Below are positions 36,712 to 49,225 of a DNA stretch of 64,000 nt, one piece after another; position 1 is the first letter of the stretch, and each line of letters begins with the position of its first letter. The stretch lies in contig JAQFVV010006208.1 of NCBI GenBank assembly GCA_028023455.1, positions 10,932,984-10,996,983 of the forward strand. The letters are read 5' to 3'. Below the pieces are notes generated by a model. It saw only the letters and a program-made list of their open reading frames with translations. It was not told where the DNA came from and searched no databases. A program made the translations under genes and the position numbers. Origin of the DNA: Epiperipatus broadwayi. Lineage: Eukaryota; Onychophora; Udeonychophora; Euonychophora; Peripatidae.

Positions 36712-38689
36712 AAATGAATTTTTAATAAGTGCGGAGTGTTTACTGGTGACACAATGCATTGAAGTAAATTATAATATATTTAGGAGTTAAAGATTTTTGA
36801 TCAAAACTTACACTTGTACTCAAATGTCTCTCAACTATATTCAATTATATATATTAATATAAAATAAAATAATTAAATAATTCACAATGATCTTTTCATT
36901 TTGCCCATAAATAATACCTAATAAGTTAATCAATGACAAACATTACATTATTTTAATAGAAAAAGTATTTATCTTGCTATGACTACCAATTTTTCTGATT
37001 ATATACATGAACTGTGAGGGTTCAAACCGGTGGAAAAGATACTAACTATGATGAAACATAGTAGCTGAAACGGGATGATGGCTAAATAATACCATTTCAA
37101 GAAGAATAAAAAAAAAAAACCGTAATAAGTTTTAAATTTGTTGATGTTGTTTTTTAAAAAAAAAAGTTAAATCAAAATCTTGCGATTTTTGACATAACGT
37201 CTCTACGTGATATGCGGACAAATTTTAGCAATTAACTTCCGTCTGTAAATCACTAGGTGACATTATCTTAAAGATCGGAAGATTAGAGTAGTATGCCTTC
37301 AGGGTAATGATGTCATAGCAAGGTAAATACTTGACTACTGTTTTCATTTATTTGTTTTTGAAAAATAGCAAATTTATGCTTTTTATATTTCTACAAAATA
37401 TCTGTTCTTAAATATTAAAATTGACCTGTGAGTGGGTAGTAGAAGCAGCCAGCCTTGCCTAAGGTGCAAAATAATCTGGCCCTGTTAGTGCATGTGCATA
37501 GATTATATTTAATATTTTCAGTTATATGTTTAGGACAAAAAGACTTAATTTACTATATACATACACACATACATCACTACCTGTTATATATATATTAATA
37601 TATAAATATTAATGTTCACAGACATTCATACTGAACAAAGTATTTTTTTTATTATTGAATAACCTATTTATATAATACTTATTTCTTATATAGATATATA
37701 TTGTATGTGAGTATGTATTAAAATCCCTGTGTGAGGGCAAATAGAGTAAGTAGGTAACAGAATATTTAAACAAATCATAACATTTAATCATCATCAGTGA
37801 TAGTTGGCCATCTTCTCAATACAATTTATTTTAGTATTTTAATTCTAAAGTTTTATCACAAACTTTAACAACAACAACTTTTAATATTTTCATGAATTTC
37901 TAACATTTTATTTACTTCTTAAAAGGGATAAGAAGTATAATGCATAAATAAATATAAGATTCAAAGTAAAAACATGTAAGAAAAGAAGACACTATAAAAA
38001 CATAGTCATCCCCCATCCCTCTGCAAATGGAAGGCAGAGAAATTTTACGGAATGTTGTTAAAAAACCATCTTCAATCTCAAGATTTCAACATTCCACAAT
38101 GAATGATCTTATAAAATTAGATATCTTTTTTTACATATAGCTCAATTGCCAATTAACATAATAGAGGAAATCTGGACTAAAGGAAGTCTAATCAAACCCC
38201 CCCCCCCCCCCCCGAGGGTTAATGTCATTAAATGTTTTTTTTTTATCAATCTACTGTCCTTGCATTTATGGATATAAATTGAATATAACAAAAATATCCA
38301 AAAGATTTGCTGTGCAAAATAAGCATGAATAATATGTGGGATTCTATATCATGAATCGCATATTACTCAAGCCTTCCACTACACCATAATTGAATTCTAC
38401 AACGAGGAACAAAAAAAAAAAAAAAACAGATTTAGTAAAAAAAAAAATAAGACTCTGGGTAAATAAGCTTTAATAAAAGTTAATCAACATAAAGAAAACT
38501 TTATTATCAGCTTGATTAAAAACACATATTTAAATTACAACAGCAATAATTTTAATAAATTGATGAACCATTTAGAGTTGTATTTACCTTTTGACTTACA
38601 TATCTAAAAGGCACATCGATATCTATCTATAGTAACAGTTATCAATTTAAAGTTTGACTACACGAAAACATAAATCCAAATGATATTCT
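36712..38689 (-). other. Intron, no recognised feature
   Basis: AT-rich. Includes a 17-base C-run near 38197-38213 and a short inverted pair near 37050. No gene or known repeat identified. Confidence 0.35.
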
Positions 38690-39960
38690 CACTCTTACCA
38701 CAGATCAAGAAACAACACTTATTAATCCACAGTGTTTTAATTGCAAACAATGAGAGGATATTATAAGTACATATCCAAAACTTAAATGTGAACAATGTGA
38801 TATGAGAACAACATCAACTCATCAGTGATTACTATTAAATTTATTCAATAATCGACAAGTAATGAAACTCGGAGAGACCTTCATCCTGCAGTGGATTGAT
38901 AATGGTTGATGATGATGATGAATGCAGCTTCAATCTGTACTAATGACACTAGCTTAATCAACAACTTCATAAATGACAATCAAACAAGCCTATAATACAA
39001 ACAATAATTAATGAGATTGAATCATCTATGCAAAAAATTAACTCACTTTCAGCAAAATCAATAGCCAGAATCATAAGCGTTCCACAAATACATCTCTTAA
39101 TAAAACTTTGCAGGATATTATGGACGCATTAATGATTTGTCTATCCAACATAGACTGTGAGCTGAATATCCCTGCTAAACAAAAACTGGAACAACTGCAA
39201 GAAAAAAATGTGGTAGAAAAATGGACTAATAGCCCCTGAATTCAGTGAAGATGACACGTACAGACTTTGGAGTTTAAAAGAGAAATAAAGAGGGCTAATA
39301 CAAGCTCTATAGATACTGAGGTTCCAAAGGTACTTCAGATGAAGAGCCTGTCACCATTAAAAAGCAAATGTGTCATGTTCTTTATTAACTAGTGATAAGT
39401 CATGGGAGTTTGTCACAGAGGGGGGGGGGGCATATCTCTAGATAAAATCTTTTCTACATAATCTATACAATTTTTCCAAGCTATAATACAACAAGTTAAT
39501 TGTGGCAACAAGATTTTTTCCTGGTAAGTAAGATATATTGATGATAATTAGAATAGGAACATTAAATATTAGAGAATAGAACTCAGTAGAGATAAACTTT
39601 TAATTGGCAAAATGTCTTGAGATTGTTCAGCTTTATATTTGCTATGTAGAAAGTTGATGTGAGGAAAAGATTGTCTTCATCTCACTAAAACACATTCAAG
39701 CCCTTCTAATATAAAATGGTTTAGGGTTACATTAAATAAATATATTTAAGATTTAAAAAAAAAACCCATTAAATCTCAAAGTGTTCTTTAAAATTACTCC
39801 AACAGATGAGTTTCCACCAGAAAATGGTTAATGGAAAACTTTAATTAATTTGATTCTCAACGTTCAAAATTTTTCTTATTCACCCCCTGAAAATAAATAT
39901 AAATATTGGGATATATACCAGATAACTTATCCTTTCTTTATGTTGCATGATAAAAAAAAC
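38690..39960 (+). mobile_element. LINE-beta remnant with ORF1 knuckle and ORF2 scraps
   Basis: In order: a zinc-knuckle-like CFNCK … CEQCDM … H (near 38730-38820); a gag-like helical stretch up to about 39400; the start of an APE endonuclease, RIGTLNIRE (near 39550, family consensus IGTLNIRGL); then ENKYKYWDIYQITYPFF (near 39890), matching the LRYWDVYLLLF region of 10398-11246. RT is missing between them, so internal deletions have occurred. Many stops. Confidence 0.6.
38866..38925 (+). mobile_element. RTE 3' tail nested in LINE-beta
   Basis: AACTCGGAGAGACCTTCATC, CTGCAGTGGATTGATAATGG and a TGATGATGATGATG tail match the last 55 bases of the RTE copy at 5935-6380. It is an extremely 5'-truncated insertion. 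Confidence 0.8.
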
Positions 39961-39998
39961 AATTTTAAACATTAATAATAAACAACTAACCCAAAAAT

Positions 39999-40205
39999 TC
40001 AACTTATGGCCATTAGAAGCCAAATTTTATGATTTTCTGCTGAAGTTAGATTTCTACAGAAGTAGGAATAAATGATTAATTTATTATTTTGTAGAATCTT
40101 GTGTGTTAAACCATCTAATCCAAAAGAACAGAAACTTTTTAAATTATAAATTAATAAGGACAATTGAGATTTAATAATATCTAAACTTAAAAAGAATTTA
40201 AGCAT
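39999..40205 (-). mobile_element. Possible LINE RT fragment
   Basis: A 68-codon frame with LDIIKSQLSLLI and FGLDGLTHKILQ. The second block resembles the SPGLDGL.(H/Y)E start of LINE RTs. Orientation is opposite to the neighbouring remnant, implying inversion or a separate copy. Short evidence. 40206-41279 holds nothing recognised. Confidence 0.35.
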
Positions 40206-41279
40206 GAATAGGAAGACAAAATCTATTTTAACATATCATGTAGACATATTTTGAAAAAAAAAAAATCATTAAACCGATTAGCTATATATATATATTGTAA
40301 TTATAAATATGCAATAAAAACAATCTTCACTTGTATAAGTTTGAAGTGGACATGAAGGACAATATAAACAAGTATATATCTGAACTATGTATCATCGTTT
40401 ATAAGATTATGTACTTCTAAAAAAAGAAACTTTTAGTATAAAGTATGACATCCCCCACTAACCTCAAACCCTGGATGTCTCTCCCCTGTCCCTTATCCAC
40501 CACCTGTCCCTTATCCACCAGATTGTTCTATGCATCACATCCCTACTGCATCGGCTACTCAATAACGCAAAAGATATCTTACCAACTGATCTCTGTTCTC
40601 AGGTCATTTATAGAATTAGATGTCAGAAACCCATCTGCCCATCAGTTTACTATGGGAATCTCGGGCTAACCTATCTATGTGTATAGCCCAACACACACAT
40701 ATCTATATAATAAGGCTAGAACTAATACAGATACACAATCAATATTTTTTGGACAATTTTCTGCAACTGGTCATCCTTTCCCGCTATCATCTGTTAACAG
40801 TGTGCACTAAACACAACAACTTTAAGTGAAAGGTAATACAGCATCTATTGATCCACACCACCAAATGGCACTGTTTCTAAGCTAAAGCACATAAATGTGC
40901 TGTTTACAAGGCCGCTCATAGATCTTACAGCCTGTAAACTGTTCAAACACTAAGATGTTGAAGTGCACCCTTGCCCCAACATCTCTAGCATGTTGAACAT
41001 TATTAGCGCCAAGTATGCGACACTTTCTAGAGACATTATTCTTGACTATTGGACAGCGTATGATATAAAGGTTTCTGTAGTTGTAATGACGAAAAGTATA
41101 TTAGAATGGATTTTTTTTTTTTTGGCTTAAATGTATTGTATTTGATGTGAGTTAGTAAAAATTGTAACAAATTGTCAAACACCCCTACTTTCGTTGTCAG
41201 GGGTCAGAATTCACGAAATGAGGAGTGTAAATCACAATTTGGCAAAGTTCACGATCAAGTCGTGCACTTTATGAGACTT

Positions 41280-41720
41280 TTTCGAGATCAAAACAGTTCA
41301 ATGGCAGACGACGGTCATTCAGCATTGTAGTTTTGAGATTGACCTGCTACAGAAGCAGATATGGCGGTGGCCTTTCTTCAACCAAAAAAAAAAATTTTAC
41401 CCACCCAGAAAAACTGTCTTTGTGGTGGTTGAATGAAATGAAGGCATCATCAAACATTTCTGAAATGGAATGTCAAGTATGTCAATGTCGACCAAGGGGT
41501 TCCATTGGCTCATGGAACGGGCTTTGAGGGCTGCCGAATTGGTTTTTCACAAGCGGTATAACTAATTGATTCTTATTGAAGCTGGGATCAGCTTACAGTG
41601 AAGTGTATTAGAGCTGAGTTGGAAAGGTGTCAAAATGCCGTAAGGAATATGACGACAGGTCTTAGAGAGGTGTTCTGTCGAGAAAGTCTTGTTGTTTCTC
41701 GATCCAAAATAGCAAAGTTT
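41280..41720 (+). pseudogene. Merlin-like transposase N-terminal remnant
   Basis: Starts MADDGHSAL, then after stops PATEADMAVAFLQ (41342-41383). The latter resembles LPATEEDAVNLFQ at 47773 and ASTEAGMVAF at 63620. A Cys-rich piece follows (ECQVCQCRPRGSIGSW), and later TTGLREVFCRE, comparable to the helix before the DDE domain. Frames shift repeatedly and the DDE domain is missing. The following 41720-41960 is A-rich homopolymer sequence. Confidence 0.5.
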
Positions 41721-42737
41721 CTTCAAAAACAATATTCAAAAAGACTTGGATCCAAAAAAAAAAAAATATTAAAGTTTCTTTAAAAAAAAAAATAAAAAAA
41801 AGACCGGACAAAAAGAAAGAAATTTTTTTTTTTTTTTTAAAAAAAAAAAGACACAATATTTTAAAAAGCCCCCTCCCCCCCCCAATTATTTTATTATTAA
41901 GAAATATACATCAAACCGGTTACAAAAACCAAAAAAAAAAAAAAAGCAATAACAACAACTCAAAAAAGTCAAAATCAAGCAAATCCAAAAAATTAAAAAC
42001 ATAAATCAACAAAATTATTTCAAAACAGCCTGGTAATGTTATATCTATTCATTTTTCACTAGCAACAGTGCCATCAGACGTTGTGGACGAATAGACGATG
42101 TATTACCAAGTGAAAAATTAAAGAGGCATGACACACATATCAAGTGACAAAAATTCCATCAACAGAAAAGAATCATGTGTGCCCCTCTCAAAAAGATGGC
42201 CTGTTTCCCCTACATATATACACCCACTCCTAATTTATAATTTATGCTATGTCTATGACTCGTAGGAGTCGAAAGTTGGCTAGGCATTGAAAATAAACAC
42301 AAACTATAAGAAAGCTTTTCTCAATACGGTTATGTATATTTATAATTATAGCAATTATATATTTATCGTTATTCTGTACTGCCATTACATTTTTATATTT
42401 AATGAATTTAATTGGATTAGGAGAAGATTTTTTTAATCAAAGAATTGCTTGATCTTCATTTCAAATCAAGATTTTTGTCATTGAGAAATTCAGATGACAT
42501 CGAAATTTTAACTAATTTTAGCATTAAGGGTTTTTAAATCAGCTAATGCTCCATTCAATGAGTTTAACAAATTTATTTGATGATGATAATAATAATGTTT
42601 AAAATGTTTCTGAATTGCAATACAATCTTATAATTGATAAATTCATGTAACAGATAAAAGTAATACAAAAAATTATTATTTAATTAAAAGTCTGTTAATT
42701 ACTAGATAATAACAAAACAAAGATGAATTGTATTTAT
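41721..42737 (-). other. A-rich low-complexity tract and plain intron
   Basis: Several A- or T-runs lie between 41740 and 41960. The rest is AT-rich; nothing identified. Confidence 0.45.
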
Positions 42738-43256
42738 ATATTGAACTATTTTTAAAACAAAAATTAAACTTTATTTAAATTTTCCAATTACATTCAACTG
42801 TTAGTAATAGCATACAGGTTAGTATATGCACAACGTCTTGAGAGATATTATTCTCCTTTCTTCATCAGGTGTTGCTGGCCTGACTAGTGACAGCACTAGT
42901 ACTAGCATGGGAATTGAACCCGGACCCTTAGATTATTGAATTTTAATGTAACACTCTAACCAACTAAGCCATTGTACTTAGTTAGAGCATTATCTTAAAA
43001 TTCAATATTCAAGAATCTAAGAATTCAAGTTCAATTCCCATGCTAGTACTGTCACTGATCAGGCCAGCAACACCTAAAGAAGACAGGAGAATAATATCTC
43101 TTGAAACGTTGTACATATCCTAACCTGTATGCTATTGCTAACAGATGAATGTAATTGGAAAGTTAAATTTTTCTAAAGCCATTCAATACTTAATATTAGA
43201 TCATGGAAATAGTCCAATATATAAATACAACTAAAATACCACCATCACAAACATTT
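42738..43256. repeat. IR-B inverted dimer, well preserved
   Basis: The left arm ends in a complemented tRNA-like head (GGGAATTGAACCCGG, then TAACCAACTAAGCC). The right arm repeats it in the other direction (TTAGTTAGAGCATT, AAGTTCAATTCCC, GATCAGGCCAGCAACACC). Arms are roughly 230 bases with a centre near 42975. It lies 120 bases 3' (in gene sense) of the Gly-X-Y exon donor. A possible 7-bp flank match (AAAGATG) is too short to rely on. Confidence 0.85.
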
Positions 43257-43375
43257 AGGTAAAGATGCATAATTCTATATGTTATAATACAGTCTCTAAC
43301 TTTAAAAAATACATTTAATATGATAAACTTTCCTATAAGATATAAACTTAGAAAAAAAATTAAAACAACACTTAC

Positions 43376-43476
43376 ACCAGGAACAATGGTAGGAATGACA
43401 TCATAGACAGAACCAGCTGTTCCTGGAGGTCCCGGAGGCCCTGGTGATCCAGGTATTCCAGGAGGACCTTGGTGTC
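43376..43476 (-). CDS. Last Gly-X-Y exon of multiplexin collagen
   Basis: A 101-base exon. Acceptor TTTATTTATTAG; donor GTAAGTG. One base from the upstream exon completes the first Gly codon. The reading is then (G)HQGPPGIPGSPGPPGPPGTA, seven Gly-X-Y triplets, followed by GSVYDVIPTIVPG, which leaves the triple helix. It exits in phase 0, matching the trimerization exon at 14075-14203. The change from collagenous to non-collagenous sequence followed by the trimerization fold is the order in collagen XV/XVIII. No further Gly-X-Y exon was seen up to base 64000, so the upstream intron exceeds 20 kb. Confidence 0.93.
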
Positions 43477-44679
43477 CTAATAAATAAAAATATATGTACT
43501 TTTGGTAAATAAATCTTTTAATAAGACAAGGATTAAATTAAAACAACATTCAAATAGTTGAGTTTAGATCAAAGACCATTTCAATAGTTTTCTAAAAGAA
43601 ACCTGTAAAAGAGAATGTAATTTACTCACTGGGTTTGACAAATATCAGGGAGAGAAAGTTTTAATGGATTACCATCCTTATTATTAATCTGTAGAATAAT
43701 CAGATATCCATTTAATGACCAATTTTGGTTAGGTATCTGGGTTTACTATGAGCCAGCTACCTGAAGGAAATTCCTAAGCTTGTTTAGAACTTAAAAAAAG
43801 TTTCCAAGTTTTATTTGGATTAGATTTGAAACCTCGGTCATGAGTTTGGCAAGTAGATTACTATCATTATGTTGTGAGGCCTTCATTGAATATATAAAAA
43901 TAAACAAATATATGTCTAGTTACACTCTTAGTTAAATATTAAAATATTAAAAATAATTTTTTTTATTAATGTTAATTATATTTAATTACGAGATAACAAG
44001 CTGAAATGTGTTTAATCTTCTGCCTGCTCATGGATTTAGAATTTAGGCTGTAGGTATTATGCACAAATGATAAACCCTAGAAAATTTAAGATTACAATGG
44101 AAATATAAAACAAAAAGAACTACTGTCATATTAAACAAGAACTATTATAATGATATTCCCAAAGATAATACTGTAGTAATATTTAAAATCTGTTTAGGAT
44201 TGGCAATAAAAAATCCACAAATACAAAATGGTAGAAAGATCTTTATTGCATTGATTTTTTAGCAAAATTATTGCAATGTTCTATCATATATATAGTTCAG
44301 TTACTCAGGAAGTCATGTGACCAGCAATTACATAGCAGATTGAGCACAAGATTTTCACCAACTGACCAAAGTGATTTTTGCTTTACTTTACGTAGCTAAG
44401 AACTGATCCAAAAACAATTAGCGCTGTCACTCCATTACTGTGACAAGCCATACAAGCAAGTTTTATTTTATAGAATTAGAGACTATTTTACAAGAAATGA
44501 GTTCATTGAAAACTAATAGAGATTTTTACAATTATAAAAATATTTAAAAATTTTTGATAATGTGTTAATTGATGTTAGGCAAAAAATATTAAGAGTTAAA
44601 AAAATTGCAGTAATTATTGTGGAATATTATTATTCAGAAATATTATCGAATTCACCACTTCCTTTATATAATATCTTAT
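43477..44679 (-). other. Intron with a SINE-like fragment
   Basis: 43740-43900 resembles 30640-30790 (AAGCTTGTTTAGAACTTA, TTAGATTTGAAACCTCGG, GGCAAGTAGATTACTATC). Otherwise AT-rich with nothing recognised. Confidence 0.4.
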
Positions 44680-44800
44680 ATAAATGAAATTTATCCACTC
44701 TATTTTGTTCATTATATCACAGCTCTGAAGAAGACTGCAGAATAGTCAAAATGTAAGTTTTTTTCTAAAAAGTGTTCAAAGTAGAGTCGATAAATTGTAT
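44680..44800. repeat. IR-C element, short form
   Basis: The left arm AAATTTATCCACTCTATTTT pairs with GTAGAGTCGATAAATT. The core AGCTCTGAAGAAGACTGCAG is present on one side only, so the central part of the left arm is deleted. 44801-45290 holds nothing recognised. Confidence 0.75.
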
Positions 44801-45304
44801 ATAATATCATTGTTATTGACTTTAGCAAAGGTTTTTAATGGAAAGTTGTTTCCAGTAATAAATGACTCTTATTAAAAAATTTAGTGTGGTTTACAAATCA
44901 AGATGCAGTATGAACATGTTTTTGTTATTAAGGAAATTGCAAAAAAGTTGATTTGACCAAGCATCTAATAAAAGTTTATTTATATTATACACCTTCTACA
45001 TGACGAAATGAGAGAAAATTGGGAGATCACATTAAACATTTGAAATATTAATTACTTCTAAACAGATATGTCTACTAATACCAATTTTTTAATATTATAT
45101 ATTTGAAATTTTTAGAGTAGTTTATGGAGATACTTCAAAAAGCAGGCAGAAAAAATATAATATAATTCTAACAATGACTGAGTTTTTAACTCAAATCAAT
45201 TAACAAACAAAAACAGGAATATACTTTTGGTTCCTGGCTTTATGGTCTAGTGATGATAGATTATTTTTTCTAATTAATAAGATGCACCTATAGAATGTTC
45301 TTTA

Positions 45305-45695
45305 AACAAGGCAAAACTCTCTCCATACAGTAGTGCCACCCTGTGCCAACCAGAGTAATCAATGGATGCCAGAAGGCTTGTGCATAAAATCCCTATCTAG
45401 TGCCTACTCATCCAATATCCCCAGACTAGTTTTCGGCTTGTGGCCTTCATCAGTGAGGAGCCTTGGATCTGGGAGCACTGCACCTAGATATTAGGATCGA
45501 AGGCCACAAGCCAGAAACTAATCTGGGGATATTGGATGAGTAGGCACTAGATAGGGATTTTATGCACAAGCCTTCTGGCATCCATTGATTACTGTGGTTG
45601 GCACAGGGTGGTGCTGCTGTATGGAGAGTTTTGCCTTGTTTAATAACAATTATGTGCTATTATAAGAGATAGTTATCATATGATGTTTAGTGGTT
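45305..45695. repeat. IR-D inverted dimer with 14-bp TSD
   Basis: Left arm CATACAGTAGTGCCACCCTG … GGCTTGTGGCC; right arm the complements, ending GAGAGTTTTGCCTTGTTT and a terminus like ATGATGTTTAGTGG. It is flanked by the perfect 14-bp duplication TAGAATGTTCTTTA (45291-45304 and 45696-45709). Confidence 0.92.
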
Positions 45696-45968
45696 TAGAA
45701 TGTTCTTTACAGATATGTCATATAAAAACTTTGGTTTAGTAATTATATAAAAAAAACTCAGATGTTTTATCATCCAATAACGGAAGTACATTTCTGAAAT
45801 TTTTAATATGAGGAATTATAAGCTTGATAATGTGAATCAGTTCAAAGATCTTGGTAGGTTTTATTTATGTAAAAAGATAGGTTTGGATATCCAGATGTAA
45901 TACGTACTCCAATGAGTTGATGTTCCATAAAACAAAAAAAAAGATATTTCATCATAATAACGTCACTA

Positions 45969-46202
45969 TCTTATACTATTTACACCTTTCTTAAACACTT
46001 TATCAATACTTTTATTTATCAAACTAACAATTTCGACTGTCCTGCAGTCATCATCAGAGTTAACAAGAGCTCTGATGATGACTGCAGGTCAGTCGAAACT
46101 GTTAGTTTGATAAATAAAAGTAATGATAAAGTGTTTAAAAAAGGTGCAAATGGTAGGATATGTTTAAGTAGAAATCAATACATAGGAAAAGAAGTAGTAG
46201 AA
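45969..46202. repeat. IR-C inverted dimer with 13-bp TSD
   Basis: Arms CAATTTCGACTGTCCTGCAG and its complement meet near 46067 at AGCTC. It is flanked by AATAACGTCACTA (45956-45968) and AATAATGTCACTA (46203-46215), one mismatch. 46216-46579 holds nothing recognised. Confidence 0.85.
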
Positions 46203-46593
46203 AATAATGTCACTACTTGTGTGTGGGATGTGGCAATATTGAATCTATTATTAAAAAGGAACATGTCCATTAAATTGATCATGTGAAATGAATAAATGAA
46301 ACATCCTACCTAAGAAAGTATTTTGTACAAGTTACACTATGTTTTAAAGATTATCTTAAAAGAGATAGTCTAAAGTTAATATTAATTGCCTTCACTGTAT
46401 AAATTTTGCTGTAAATAGAATACAATGGGGAGATATAATTAGGAAGATGCCAAAATCTTTCATAAAGAAAAGTTTGTTGTGGAAGTTAGAAAACAATATT
46501 GTAAAATATCGCTAACAGATTTTGACTCCATGTAATGATATATGGGAAGCATTCATATTTTACACTGACTTGTATAGTTATTACAAAATTAAA

Positions 46594-47076
46594 CAAGGCA
46601 AAACTCTCCATAAAGTAGTACCACCCTGTGCCAAACAGAGTAATCAATGGATGCCGGAAGGCTTGTGCATAAAGTCCCTATCTAATGCCTACTCATCCAA
46701 TATCCCCAGACTAGTTTCTGGCTTGTGGCCTTTGTCAGTGAGGAGCTTTGGATCTGAGAGCACTGCACCTAGATCTTAGGATCTAATGCAACCCTCCAGC
46801 AACCACCTTTTATCTCTACTTAACTATAAAACTATGAGAATGAAATTGAAAACACAAAAATATTTTCAATCTAAACTCAATAGCTTATAAGCCAGAAACT
46901 AGTCTGGGGATATTGGATGAGTAGGCCTTAGATAGGGATTTTACGCACAAGCCTTCTGGCATCCATTGATTACTTTGTTTGGCACAGGGTGGCACTACTG
47001 TACGGAGAGTTTTGCCTCGTTTATAAACAATTATGTGCTAGCATAAGAGATGGTGATCATGTGATGATTAATGATC
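46594..47076. repeat. IR-D inverted dimer with 14-bp TSD
   Basis: Left arm starts CAAGGCAAAACTCTCC; right arm ends GAGAGTTTTGCCTCG, GATGGTGATCATGTGATG. It is flanked by the perfect duplication ATTACAAAATTAAA (46580-46593 and 47077-47090). 47091-47772 is AT-rich with nothing recognised. Confidence 0.92.
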
Positions 47077-47772
47077 ATTACAAAATTAAATTTAAAATTT
47101 TGTTTATTTTTTTATCCTTTTTCTAAAGTTAGGATGGGAAATTTCTTTATGAATGTTGCTAATGATGATCAAAAATAAATCTTCATAATGAATTATTTTA
47201 TAATGTAAATATGCAAATAAAATAGTAATTAAGAAGAATGTTCATTAGCTTTATGATATTCTTGTAATAAAGTTAATTATCTAATAAGTATTGCATTTTA
47301 ATAATAATTAAAGAAATACATTTAATATTTGGATTTTTTTATCCCAACTTACAATTTATGTATATATTGGGTGTTCCTGATATTAAAGGCAGAAAAAAAT
47401 CAGCAAAGGGAAAGAAGAGAAAGGGGGAAAGAGAAGAGTGAGAGATATATATTAAACAATTGCTATAAATAAATTGAGTTTTTTAGTAAAAAATAAAGGG
47501 ACATTGGTATTATACCTGCTATAAATGTATTACTCTGATCCACATTTGCATTCGGTAATAATTATTCAAAGTTCCTGATTAGGTTGTGATGTTATACAAA
47601 AATCTTGTCATGATTAATCCATATCACATATATACATGTTACTAACTTTTCACATATATACGTGTGACCAAGTTGTAAAATATGTTGATCCGTGAATTTT
47701 TACTTGTGATTTGGTGCTATCACGCTGTTGTTTTTTTTGAGCTGTGAAATTTTTACTTGTGATTTTTAACAA

Positions 47773-48447
47773 ATGAATATTAAAATTTGGGAACTACCTG
47801 CTACAGAAGAGGATGCAGTCAATTTATTCCAGAAATATGGACTCCTACCATAAAAAAAGTGTGCTAACAGCCACAATATGAATGTTTAAGTTCATTGTTC
47901 TGATAAGCAGTGACATTGTTACTCAACAGGTTGCTTGAAGAAAGTGGCCATTGATAAGGGAACATAGTTTAAGGGCTCCAAAATCAACCCTATCGCTGCA
48001 CTAAGATTCATGTACAACTGGTGCTGATAATTGATGTCCATCAAATGGTGCAGAGATCCAACTCAAAATGGCCGGCAAAACCATCATGAACTGGAACAAC
48101 TGCATATGCGAAGTCTGCATGTGGACCTTGTTAGCCACAGAAAAATACAAAATCAGAGGTCCAGACAAAGTTGTGGAAATTAATGAAAGCTTGTTTACTA
48201 AATAGAAGAACCAGGTCAGCAGAATACTTCCAAAACAGTGGATCTTTGGTGGATTTTGCAGGGAGACAGATGATTGCTTCATAGTGAAAATTCCCAACAG
48301 GACAGCAACTACTCTCGTGCAAGCCATCAAACAGAATGTGGACGAATCTATAATTTACTCTGGTTGTTGGGAAGTCTATCAAACAGAGGAATTGTGAGTT
48401 GCAGGGTATGATCATTTAAAGGTGAACCATAACTATAAGTTCACCAT
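47773..48447 (+). pseudogene. Merlin transposase pseudogene
   Basis: Starts MNIKIWELPATEEDAVNLFQ and KYGLLP; continues with KKVAIDKGT and FKGSKINPIAALRFMYNWC (the stretch before the DDE domain); then VVEINESLFTK, QWIFGGFCRETDDCFIVKIP, NRTATTLVQAI, IIYSGCWEVY and YDHLKVNHNYKF. This is the Merlin/IS1595-type order. The first catalytic Asp is Asn (EINES) and the second is Gly (YSGCW). The region with the catalytic Glu is missing, and several stops and shifts occur. It is dead and truncated at the 3' end. It appears intronless across the whole N-to-core span. Confidence 0.85.
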
Positions 48448-49211
48448 TTAAAATACGTTTCAGGGTTCTTTTTAATATCTTTCTTTTTTCCATAATGAAT
48501 ATATCTCTTCATCATTGAAAATAATATTGCCTTTTTTTTTAGATTTGAAGTTTGGTATTACACATGCTATTGTGATATCTTTAAAATAATTCCTCCATAT
48601 TTTGTTGATTAGATTTGTCCACAGATCATTTGGAGGTGTTATTTTAAAGATATCACAAACTTAGAATCACATAGTACCAGAATGAGTAATTTATTTATCA
48701 AATAATAAAATCTATAGAAATTTTGTGTAAAATAATTTTATCCACAAACAAAATCCCCACATATATTAATTATACATTTATCACATAAAACAAACAGTAA
48801 TTACATATTAGTTCTGGCAACAAAATTTTAGCCTTTATTAAAAGCATTAAGATTATTTATGAGTGCTAAATATGTGATAGCATTTAACTAAGTAAATTTA
48901 ACTTTCAAAGATAAGTTCTTGAAGATCTTTAGAATATTTTATATCTACTATACATTCTTTATTATATACTTCTAGCTACCACTGACCTACTTCTGCTTTA
49001 AAGATAGCCATCTTTTGCCATGTAAATAAATTGACAATAATACAGACAGTGGAGTTGTTATTTACAACTAACTTTGTTAAAAATGATTCTTTAAATCTCT
49101 GAAAGTTAATTTTACTGACTTAATTAAATAAAACGCATTATAAAATATTTAGCATTCATAAATAATCATAATTATCAAACAGGTAAACTTATATAATTGA
49201 TGTACTTTTAT
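48448..49211. repeat. Intron with a short inverted repeat
   Basis: 48570-48658: TGTGATATCTTTAAAATAA and TTATTTTAAAGATATCACA form a near-perfect inverted pair enclosing a second pair (TCCTCCATAT against TTTGGAGG). The rest is AT-rich and unassigned. Confidence 0.6.
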
Positions 49212-49225
49212 TTATTTTATGTATA

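Noticed and set aside
38197-38213. C-run as a regulatory element
   Set aside because: A simple homopolymer; similar C or G runs occur at 18364, 32214 and 39419 without context.
40445-40829. Overlapping 69- and 74-codon frames near 40.5 kb
   Set aside because: No homology recognised, no splice context, and the tandem CCTGTCCCTTATCCACCA is a simple duplication.
42738-43256. CRISPR-like or bacterial repeat interpretation of the spaced repeats
   Set aside because: The repeats are inverted, dispersed, tRNA-like and lie in introns of an animal gene.
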